A stretch of DNA of 11,216 nucleotides, from positions 1 to 11,216 of the forward strand of contig JAYWGO010000166.1 in NCBI GenBank assembly GCA_043778205.1, read 5' to 3'. The stretch comes from JAAFIP01 sp043778205 (GTDB lineage Bacteria > Pseudomonadota > Gammaproteobacteria > Burkholderiales > Burkholderiaceae_C). A program made the translations under genes and the position numbers. Of this stretch, positions 1 through 3,992 are shown one piece after another (position 1 is the first letter of the stretch; each line of letters starts with the position of its first letter). The notes under the pieces are model-generated. The model was not told where the DNA came from. It ran no database searches and saw nothing but the letters and a program-made list of their open reading frames with translations.

Positions 1-98
1 GAGTACACTTATCCACAGTTGCTGATTCAAAATCAAGCAACCCGCCCTGGCTCAATATTGGATCGGCAGGGTGGTTCAATATTCAATCGGCGCTAACA
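1..98. mobile_element. Probable terminal remnant of an IS21-type insertion sequence
   Basis: The stretch holds two similar direct repeats, GCTCAATATTGGATCGGC at 50-67 and a copy beginning GTTCAATATTCAATCGGC at 74-91, followed by GCTAACA. A looser third version (TGATTCAAAATCAAGC) starts near 23. Multiple short terminal repeats of this kind are known at the ends of IS21-family elements, downstream of istB, and the wording matches my memory of such ends in Burkholderiales. No istA or istB coding sequence is inside the window; if present it would lie to the left. Family assignment is inference from memory and I cannot define the exact terminus. Confidence 0.4.
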
Positions 99-127
99 CC
101 TTAGCTGCTAAGAGCTGGAGTTCCGTG

Positions 128-152
128 AGGTGATCACAGCTTGTGATCACCT
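128..152. repeat. Perfect palindrome with 11-bp arms and a 3-nt spacer
   Basis: The left arm AGGTGATCACA (128-138) is matched exactly by TGTGATCACCT (142-152) across the spacer GCT. A smaller perfect inverted repeat, CTTAGC-T-GCTAAG, sits just upstream at 100-112. The large palindrome lies 18 bp past the stop codon of the minus-strand ORF6N fragment, so it could act as its transcription stop, but no T-run follows on either strand. A protein-binding operator is an alternative. Confidence 0.6.
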
Positions 153-170
153 AAGCGCGCAAGTGTTGCG

Positions 171-464
171 CTACTTCTTACGCGCCGCCTTCACCGCCGC
201 GGTCTTCTTTGCCGTGTTCACGGCCTTCGCTTTAGCCTTCGGTGTCGGTTTATCCTGCGGCGTAAAGCCAATCGGCCGTTTGTGCGGCTCAGGCGCCACC
301 ATCAGCTCACGCAGCGCATCCATCACCTGCTTGAGCTGCGCGCGCGTGTTGCGGCTAAACGTGTCATGCTGCATCGCCAGCGATTCGGTCTTCTCTTCCA
401 GCTTGGCCTCCAGCGCATCCAGCCGCTTGGCCAAGCCCTGGTGCGTCGCCACCAGTTCGCGCGA
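171..464 (-). pseudogene. C-terminal fragment of an ORF6N-domain protein
   Basis: This reading frame ends at TAG (171-173) and encodes the C-terminal part of a phage-type ORF6N-domain protein. The first recognisable residues are RELVATHQGLAKRLDALEAK, which in this family follow the ORF6N domain. Then come a coiled-coil-like stretch, an ALRELMVAPEP...RPIGF segment, and a Lys/Ala-rich tail that could bind nucleic acid. The ORF6N domain itself is missing: coding similarity stops at about 464, where a 17-bp tandem repeat starts. A GTG at 450-452 could in principle start a 93-residue peptide, but nothing suggests it is a genuine start. ORF6N proteins are usually phage-associated DNA-binding or anti-repressor-like proteins. 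A second ORF6N fragment of a different subtype lies near 4000-4543. Confidence 0.6.
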
Positions 465-498
465 GTGGACTATGGGGTCACGTGGACTATGGAGTCAG
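465..498. repeat. Tandem 17-bp direct repeat at the ORF6N/toxin-antitoxin junction
   Basis: GTGGACTATGGGGTCAC (465-481) is followed directly by GTGGACTATGGAGTCAG (482-498), 15 of 17 positions identical. The repeat sits exactly where the truncated ORF6N gene ends and the toxin-antitoxin unit begins, so it may mark a recombination or insertion boundary. The second copy continues into an element also found upstream of the other toxin gene (2836-2872). Confidence 0.7.
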
Positions 499-521
499 GT
501 CTCCCAACTTGCAAAACACCG
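484..521 (+). repeat. Conserved upstream element of toxin-antitoxin unit 1
   Basis: The block starts GGACTATGGAGTCAGGTC and ends CTTGCAAAACACCG. It aligns by eye with 2836-2872, which starts GGACTCGGGGTCAGGTA and ends CTTGCAAAAAACCG, with 31 of 37 aligned positions identical plus one gap. Both copies lie 120-125 bp upstream of a PIN-toxin start codon and just before a copy of the dispersed 55-bp repeat. GGGGTCAGGT-type sequence is, from memory, common beside REP-associated transposase genes; that link is unverified. Confidence 0.6.
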
Positions 522-551
522 TTTCAAGTACCTCTGAAGTTAAACTCACTC

Positions 552-605
552 ACTACATATTCCATAGCTGCCCAAGCAGGTTTTCAATGCCCTCAGCCCG
601 ACTTA
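552..605 (+). repeat. Dispersed ~55-bp intergenic repeat, copy 1
   Basis: The core reads ACTACATATTCCATAGCTG, then CCCAAGCAGG, then a CAGCC motif. It aligns with copies at 2648-2704, 2905-2958 and 3688-3742 (same strand) and with reverse-strand copies at 6346-6394 and 11006-11055. The shared frame is GCTAC...ATT.AATAGCT followed by a G+C-richer second half. Similar intergenic repeats occur in Comamonadaceae, from memory. Confidence 0.45.
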
Positions 606-628
606 ATGCATACGACTCAGACAGCATT

Positions 629-634
629 TACAAT
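629..634 (+). promoter_or_regulatory. -10 box 6 nt before toxin 1 start (leaderless transcript)
   Basis: TACAAT (5 of 6 to the sigma-70 -10 consensus) ends 6 nt before the toxin ATG, so initiation at the usual distance would fall on or next to the start codon. No Shine-Dalgarno sequence precedes this ATG, and the same arrangement occurs at the second toxin gene. A convincing -35 box is not visible. Predicted, not demonstrated. Confidence 0.45.
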
Positions 635-640
635 AACAAC

Positions 641-1114
641 ATGAAACCCAGCGTCTATGTAGAAACCTCTGTCATTAGCTATCTCACTGCCCGCCCTAGC
701 CGGGACGTGATTGTTTTAGCGCACCAAGAAATCACCAGGCAGTGGTGGGAGTCTGGTCGCGATAAGGTACGTGTAGTCATCTCCGATTTTGTAGCCCAAG
801 AGGCTGCGGCTGGTGATGCCGCAGCTGCAAAAGAACGATTGGCCGTAATTTTGGAGCTAGAACGTATCGATGTTGACCACAGAATAGACGTACTGGCCAA
901 GGAGCTGCTGGCAAAAGGTGCCTTGCCAGTACAGGCTCTGTACGATGCGTTGCATTTGGCAGTGTGCGCAGTTAACCAGATCGACATCTTGGTTACTTGG
1001 AACTGCAAACACATTGCCAACGTAACGATGTATAGTTTGATGGAGAGCGTGTGCGACAGCCTTGGCTATAAAGCACCACGCATTTGTACACCGATAGAGT
1101 TATGGGGGATGTGA
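641..1114 (+). CDS. PIN-domain (VapC-like) toxin 1 of a type II toxin-antitoxin pair
   Basis: This 157-residue protein is a complete PIN-domain protein of the VapC-like group; members are Mg2+-dependent ribonucleases that inhibit growth by cutting specific RNAs. It opens MKPSVYVETSVISYLTARPS. Candidate metal-site residues are E8, E54, D59, D102 in DALHLA and N121 in TWNCKHIAN. E8 stands where many PIN proteins have Asp. The same residues occur at the same numbers in the second toxin (2995-3477), which supports the alignment and this start. The frame is open further upstream to about 482, but homology begins at this ATG. The antitoxin gene follows after a single base, so the order is toxin first, the reverse of classical vapBC. 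The target RNA is unknown. Family assignment is strong; toxicity is inferred. Confidence 0.87.
   Translation: MKPSVYVETSVISYLTARPSRDVIVLAHQEITRQWWESGRDKVRVVISDFVAQEAAAGDAAAAKERLAVILELERIDVDHRIDVLAKELLAKGALPVQALYDALHLAVCAVNQIDILVTWNCKHIANVTMYSLMESVCDSLGYKAPRICTPIELWGM
1104..1109 (+). promoter_or_regulatory. Ribosome binding site for antitoxin 1 inside the toxin gene
   Basis: GGGGGA lies inside the last codons of the toxin, 6 nt before the antitoxin ATG. The toxin itself has no such site, so the antitoxin could be translated more efficiently from the same mRNA. Confidence 0.4.
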
Positions 1115-1115
1115 T

Positions 1116-1310
1116 ATGTGGCAAGACCCAATAGTCGAAGAAATTCACCAAATTCGCCATCAATTGGCCGCTCAGTGTGATAACGACCTGAGCAAGCTGG
1201 TAGAGCGTGCCATGCAAAATCAAAGAGATCGCGCACTAGCCGTCACACCCTTAAATACACCGTCTAACGCGCTTTTAAAGCCCCTACCAGCCCGGAACGC
1301 AACTGCATAA
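1116..1310 (+). CDS. Small antitoxin partner of PIN toxin 1
   Basis: A 64-residue protein begins one nucleotide after the toxin stop codon (TGA-T-ATG), so the pair is almost certainly co-transcribed. The N-terminal motif WQDPIVEEIHQIRHQLAAQ followed by DLSKLVERAMQNQRDR is a predicted helical segment. It resembles the small proteins commonly encoded right after PIN proteins that begin MKP.IYVETSVISYLTARPS. The C-terminal ~20 residues are Pro/Ala-rich and probably disordered. Related copies are the second antitoxin (3474-3671, with LRDPILQELWDIKAKLNAQ) and the fragment at 3877-3992 (YDLSQLVQHAMQRQEDR). No ribbon-helix-helix or AbrB motif is obvious, so DNA binding is not established. The antitoxin role is inferred from position and recurrence. 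Confidence 0.75.
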   Translation: MWQDPIVEEIHQIRHQLAAQCDNDLSKLVERAMQNQRDRALAVTPLNTPSNALLKPLPARNATA

Positions 1311-1346
1311 ATAGTGTGATTTTTGTAAATCATATTTGCGCGCGCC

Positions 1347-1435
1347 TACCCACGCGTTACTGCCCATGTGTACGGGCGCGCAGAGGCTTTTCACGCTGCG
1401 CCGCAGGCAGCCCACTGGCCAGCAAAGGCTACCTT
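1347..1435 (+). repeat. Inter-cassette block, divergent copy 1
   Basis: After the first antitoxin the sequence shows CACGCG and then CCCATGTG, followed by a G+C-rich run into Rhs-derived sequence. The same order is clearer at 2728-2835 and 3764-3876. This copy is the weakest of the three and could be a coincidence of composition, but all three occupy the same place: after one small-gene cassette and before Rhs-like sequence. No gene is recognised between 1311 and about 1425. Confidence 0.3.
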
Positions 1436-2304
1436 AGAAAAATCACCGACACCAACGCCACCACCGGCTGGGCATCGACGCACCCACCCCCGCAGGCCCC
1501 ATGCCCATAGCCACCTTCACCGGCAACAGGCACTACGCTGTGCACACCGACCACCTGAACACGCCACGCCGCCTGACCCAGAGTAACAAACAGGTAGCCT
1601 GGCAGTGGGCCTTTAGTGCGTTTGGGGATGAGCAACCGACCCTGGCGAGGAACAGGTTTGTCGATCCAGTGACAACGCCCAATGCAGGCACGACCACCAT
1701 TGCAGAGGTGACCTTTAACTTGCGCTATCCGGGGCAGTACTTTGATAAGGAGAGTGGGCTGAGCTACAACTATTTCCGCTCCTATGATGCGAAGACTGGG
1801 CGGTACTCGCAGTCCGATCCCGTCGATTTGCGCGGTGGTTGGAATAAATTTATTTACGCTGACGCTAATCCATTGAGTTTGACTGACCCGCTAGGATTGT
1901 GGTCAATAGGATCCGAGCTTTACGGCGGTATAGGCGGAGGAATTACCTTCACTTGCAGCGACGGAAAAATGGAGATCACTTCACGCTTAGGTACGGGCCT
2001 AGGTGGAGGCTTCGGTTTTGATCCAAATCAAGCGATCTCGCCTCATGCTGTTTCTAATGCCGGTTCAATAGCCAGAGCGTTTGGGACTGTAGGAGCGGAA
2101 GTTAAAGTTCCCACACTTTCAGCTGGTGCTTGAGCTACTTTGCGTGGGGGTAATGCTGTGACCACAAGAGTTGGAGGCGGTTATTTTGAAACAAGCTTGC
2201 CTCAGTTCGGTATGGGAAATTTTGCACCTAAGGTTGGGCTATTGAGAGCTGTTGGCGCGGAGTTTGGTGGATATTCCTCTGCCAATTTATGCACATGCAA
2301 GTAA
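1425..2304 (+). pseudogene. 3' end of an Rhs/YD-repeat gene with variable C-terminal domain, broken
   Basis: Rhs proteins are large secreted or surface proteins whose YD-repeat shell carries an exchangeable C-terminal toxin. Only the end is here. Recognisable Rhs sequence runs from about APTPAGPMPIATF, through YAVHTDHLNTPRRL, WQWAFSAFGDEQPT, LRYPGQYFDKESGLSYNYFR and YDAKTGRYSQSDP, to the conserved boundary DPLGLW (1885-1902). Upstream the frame is lost: TAG at 1435-1437 blocks it, and Rhs-like ITDTNATTGW is in another frame. Downstream of DPLGLW lies a unique Gly-rich domain of about 133 codons. An in-frame TGA (2131-2133) interrupts it; the same frame then continues for 56 codons (GYFETSLPQFGMGNFAPKVG is readable) to TAA at 2302-2304. 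A protein starting at ATG 1501 would be 210 residues. The C-terminal domain is more A+T-rich than the Rhs core, as expected for an imported tip. Its toxic activity, if any, is not recognised. Confidence 0.8.
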
Positions 2305-2639
2305 GCTACAACCCCGTTCGATCATCACGATTCTGGCTAGCGTTGGCCGGTGTGTTAAGTGTGATTTTGTTATCTTGGTTTGCTCTAAATAATTTCGATA
2401 GAACCTTGATGAAGGCAAGAGCTTATGTATTAAGTGATCAGGCGATAAGCGCAAAAATTGGCGCTGTTAGTGATGTGACGCTTTACAAGTTGCGTTACAT
2501 CGATATTCAGGTCGATCAAGAATCTTGCTTTGCTGAATATTATTTCTACGTTTCAGGCGCAAATGCTGGAGCCTTAAACATCAAAGCTCAAGCATGTGGT
2601 TTGCGTGAAAAACCCGTATTTAAACTAACTGAGCGATGA
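2289..2639 (+). CDS. Small membrane-anchored protein, candidate immunity partner of the Rhs tip
   Basis: A 116-residue protein starts within the last 16 bases of the Rhs reading frame; a second in-frame ATG lies at 2295. Overlap with an Rhs 3' end is typical of cognate immunity genes. Residues about 15-33 (FWLALAGVLSVILLSWFAL) form one N-terminal membrane segment preceded by Arg residues, so the rest is probably periplasmic. The soluble part has the rhythm of the Coa1/Tim21-like fold: DQAISAKIGAV, then alternating strands ending with YYFYVSGANAGALNIKA. It contains two cysteines (C80, C103). Low GC compared with the right half of the window suggests horizontal transfer. It could instead be an unrelated small membrane protein; the immunity role comes only from position. 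The overlap suggests translational coupling to the Rhs frame, yet that frame carries a stop codon. Confidence 0.6.
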   Translation: MHMQVSYNPVRSSRFWLALAGVLSVILLSWFALNNFDRTLMKARAYVLSDQAISAKIGAVSDVTLYKLRYIDIQVDQESCFAEYYFYVSGANAGALNIKAQACGLREKPVFKLTER

Positions 2640-2647
2640 AATAAATT

Positions 2648-2704
2648 GCTACAAAATAAATAGCTTTTTGAGCCTTGTGTACAGATGCGCTTTAGCGACA
2701 TTTG
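2648..2704 (+). repeat. Dispersed ~55-bp intergenic repeat, copy 2
   Basis: The copy starts GCTACAAAATAAATAGCTTT and ends GCGCTTTAGCGACATTT. It lies 8 bp after the candidate immunity gene. Its second half matches copy 4 (3688-3742) closely: both read GCGCT..AGC.ACATTT and then AAAAC.CGTCAT.C, so copies 2 and 4 belong to one longer duplicated block. The gene-free stretch 2640-2994 consists of this copy, an inter-cassette block, the upstream element, a hairpin and copy 3. Confidence 0.6.
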
Positions 2705-2727
2705 ATAACTAAAACCCGTCATCCAAA

Positions 2728-2835
2728 GCACGCACGCCCACGCATGTGACCTCATGCACGAAAGCGCACGGTGTGCACCGCACCCGCAGCCACCAGCGCA
2801 GTCAGCTACACCCGCGACACCAAAGGGGTCGGTCT
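2728..2835 (+). repeat. Inter-cassette block, copy 2, with degenerate YD-repeat coding scrap
   Basis: The block reads CACGCCCACGCATGTG, then GCACGGTGTGCACCGCA, then GCAGCCACCAGCGCAGTCAG. It aligns with 3764-3876, where the final part encodes TSAVTYTYDANGTLLA, a textbook YD repeat. Here the equivalent reading is TSAVSYTRDTKG, so the tyrosine-aspartate signature is damaged. No open gene is implied. The block joins the Rhs tip/immunity cassette to toxin-antitoxin unit 2. Confidence 0.55.
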
Positions 2836-2872
2836 GGACTCGGGGTCAGGTATCCCGTCTTGCAAAAAACCG
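2836..2872 (+). repeat. Conserved upstream element of toxin-antitoxin unit 2
   Basis: This is the partner of the element at 484-521: it starts GGACTCGGGGTCAGGTA, ends CTTGCAAAAAACCG, and is followed by a dispersed-repeat copy and the toxin gene. The conserved order and spacing at both toxin-antitoxin units suggest the element travels with the cassette or marks its insertion edge. Confidence 0.6.
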
Positions 2873-2876
2873 CCTT

Positions 2877-2900
2877 GAATCATCATCAAGTTGATGATTC
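2877..2900. repeat. Inverted repeat upstream of toxin 2, possible operator
   Basis: GAATCATCA (2877-2885) pairs with TGATGATTC (2892-2900); an overlapping alternative pairs ATCATCAA with TTGATGAT around a single G. Toxin-antitoxin complexes commonly bind palindromes upstream of their operons, so an autoregulatory operator is possible. Toxin unit 1 lacks an obvious counterpart, and the site lies about 95 bp before the start codon, which weakens the case. Confidence 0.35.
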
Positions 2901-2904
2901 ACAC

Positions 2905-2958
2905 GCTACGTATTCAATAGCTTTCTGTGCATTATTTCATTGAGCTAGCAGCACATCT
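2905..2958 (+). repeat. Dispersed ~55-bp intergenic repeat, copy 3
   Basis: The copy starts GCTACGTATTCAATAGCTTT and continues TGTGCATTATTTCATTGAGC and CAGCACAT. It occupies the same place relative to toxin 2 as copy 1 does relative to toxin 1. The second half is diverged. Confidence 0.5.
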
Positions 2959-2982
2959 TATACACGAATAGTGCTGCGAGTT

Positions 2983-2988
2983 TATAAT
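2983..2988 (+). promoter_or_regulatory. Consensus -10 box 6 nt before toxin 2 start (leaderless transcript)
   Basis: A perfect TATAAT ends 6 nt before the toxin ATG at 2995, the same spacing as TACAAT before toxin 1. No Shine-Dalgarno sequence is present between box and start codon. Transcription would therefore begin at about the A of ATG. No clear -35 hexamer is seen at the standard distance. Confidence 0.5.
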
Positions 2989-2994
2989 CAAACT

Positions 2995-3477
2995 ATGAAA
3001 CCGCGCATCTACGTTGAAACCTCCGTTATCAGCTACCTCACAGCGCGGCCAAGCTCTAATGTCCTACTTTTTGCGCGGCAGCAATTCACTCGCGAGCTAT
3101 GGGATTTGCAATCTGATAGGTTCGAGGCTTGGTTGTCTCCGCTGGTATTAGACGAAGCATCGCATGGTGACGCTAACGCGGCAGCCATTCGATTGCAAGT
3201 ATGCCAAGGTTTGCCTGAGCTTGAGATCACGGATGAAGCCAAGGCATTTGCGCAGCAGCTGATCGATACCGGGGCCGTCCCGCCTACCGAGCCAGAAGAT
3301 GCGCTGCATATTGCGCTGGCCACGGTGCATGCCATGGACTATATTGCCTCATGGAACTTTGCACATATGGTTGGCCCTGCGGCAAAATTCAAACTGCAAA
3401 ACAAGATCAGTGCGTTAGGCCACAAGCCGCCTATCATTGCCACGCCCGAGGAAATTTTTGAGGAGTTATTACTATGA
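2995..3477 (+). CDS. PIN-domain (VapC-like) toxin 2 of a type II toxin-antitoxin pair
   Basis: A 160-residue PIN-domain protein, paralogous to the toxin at 641-1114. It shares the opening MKPRIYVETSVISYLTARPS and the candidate metal-site residues E8, E54, D59, D102 (DALHIA) and N121 (SWNFAH), all at identical numbering. Between these anchors the two proteins differ a lot, so the duplication is old, or the units were acquired separately. That divergence would allow the two pairs to be mutually specific. The stop codon overlaps the antitoxin start as ATGA (3474-3477), so translation is coupled. The start is fixed by alignment to toxin 1 and by the -10 box just upstream. Ribonuclease activity is inferred from the family. 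Confidence 0.87.
   Translation: MKPRIYVETSVISYLTARPSSNVLLFARQQFTRELWDLQSDRFEAWLSPLVLDEASHGDANAAAIRLQVCQGLPELEITDEAKAFAQQLIDTGAVPPTEPEDALHIALATVHAMDYIASWNFAHMVGPAAKFKLQNKISALGHKPPIIATPEEIFEELLL
3460..3465 (+). promoter_or_regulatory. Strong ribosome binding site for antitoxin 2 inside the toxin gene
   Basis: GAGGAG lies within the last toxin codons, 8 nt before the antitoxin ATG. Contrast the toxin start, which has no ribosome binding site. This would favour antitoxin synthesis from the shared mRNA. Confidence 0.55.
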
Positions 3478-3671
3478 CTTTACCTGTTGAACATCAAGCC
3501 GTTCCCGCAGCCAAGATAACCGGACTGCGCGACCCCATCTTGCAAGAGCTTTGGGACATTAAAGCCAAGCTCAACGCGCAAGCCCACTACAGCATTGAAG
3601 AAATTGTGCTGCGCCTGCAAGATCGAAAAAATCAATCGAAGCTTGAGGCAGCTAGCAATAAGCTGCATTGA
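3474..3671 (+). CDS. Small antitoxin partner of PIN toxin 2
   Basis: A 65-residue protein whose start codon overlaps the toxin stop (ATGA) and which has its own strong ribosome binding site. About 17 N-terminal residues precede the family core LRDPILQELWDIKAKLNAQ, which matches WQDPIVEEIHQIRHQLAAQ of antitoxin 1. A second helix, YSIEEIVLRLQDRKNQS, follows. The first antitoxin lacks the N-terminal extension. No known DNA-binding motif is evident. The role is inferred from pairing with the PIN toxin and from recurrence of the same arrangement in this window. Confidence 0.75.
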   Translation: MTLPVEHQAVPAAKITGLRDPILQELWDIKAKLNAQAHYSIEEIVLRLQDRKNQSKLEAASNKLH

Positions 3672-3687
3672 TTGAGTCAGCATGAGT

Positions 3688-3742
3688 GCTGCATATTTGA
3701 TAGCTTCCTGCGAACTATTTACTTGCGCTGCAGCCACATTTA
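3688..3742 (+). repeat. Dispersed ~55-bp intergenic repeat, copy 4
   Basis: The copy starts GCTGCATATTTGATAGCTTC and ends GCGCTGCAGCCACATTTAAT. It lies just after antitoxin 2. The following bases (AAAACACGTCATTC) match those after copy 2 (AAAACCCGTCATCC), leading into the inter-cassette block. Confidence 0.55.
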
Positions 3743-3763
3743 ATGTCTAAAACACGTCATTCC

Positions 3764-3876
3764 AAGTCTCCACGCTCACGCGCATGTCCCCATGTGCGAA
3801 GAAGCACGCTGTGCACGGCAACGACCAGAGCCACCAGCGCCGTCACCTACACCTACGATGCCAACGGCACCCTGCT
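3764..3876 (+). repeat. Inter-cassette block, copy 3, ending in a YD-repeat coding scrap
   Basis: The block reads CACGCTCACGCGCATGTCC, then CCATGTGCGAAGAAGCACG, and ends in a piece that translates as TSAVTYTYDANGTLLA. YDANG is the signature of Rhs YD repeats. The piece is only about 16 codons long and is joined directly to the tail of an antitoxin gene. It aligns with 2728-2835 over its whole length. Confidence 0.6.
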
Positions 3877-3992
3877 GGCCGCCCAATTTAATATATGACC
3901 TGAGCCAACTTGTGCAGCATGCTATGCAACGCCAAGAAGATCGCGCGGCGGAATTGGCAAATTTACGTGCAGCAGACACTACGCCATACTAA
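3877..3992 (+). pseudogene. C-terminal remnant of a third PIN-partner antitoxin
   Basis: After LAAQFN a one-base frameshift leads into YDLSQLVQHAMQRQEDRAAE and a short tail ending at TAA (3990-3992). This matches NDLSKLVERAMQNQRDR of antitoxin 1, and the preceding LAAQ also occurs there (HQLAAQCDNDLSK). The start of the gene and its toxin are absent. The junction with the YD-repeat scrap falls in CTGGCCGCC, a sequence either parent could supply, so a microhomology-mediated fusion is plausible. A start at 3792 gives a 66-residue open frame, but that is a fusion of unrelated scraps. Confidence 0.6.

Noticed and set aside
9..17. TTATCCACA, an exact DnaA-box match
   Set aside because: Single copy with no cluster, no AT-rich unwinding region and no replication genes; probably part of the IS-like end.
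130..537. Plus-strand open frame of 135 codons opposite the ORF6N fragment
   Set aside because: It is antisense to clear ORF6N C-terminal coding sequence and its translation has no recognisable feature.
482..640. 53-codon upstream extension of toxin 1
   Set aside because: Homology with toxin 2 begins at the ATG at 641; the extension covers the shared element and dispersed repeat and includes the -10 box.
2648..3742. Dispersed repeats considered as a CRISPR array
   Set aside because: Copies are few, imperfect, irregularly spaced and separated by genes; no cas genes in the window.
3792..3992. 66-residue open frame as a new small gene
   Set aside because: It is made of an Rhs scrap read out of frame joined to an antitoxin tail; no ribosome site and no unified homology.
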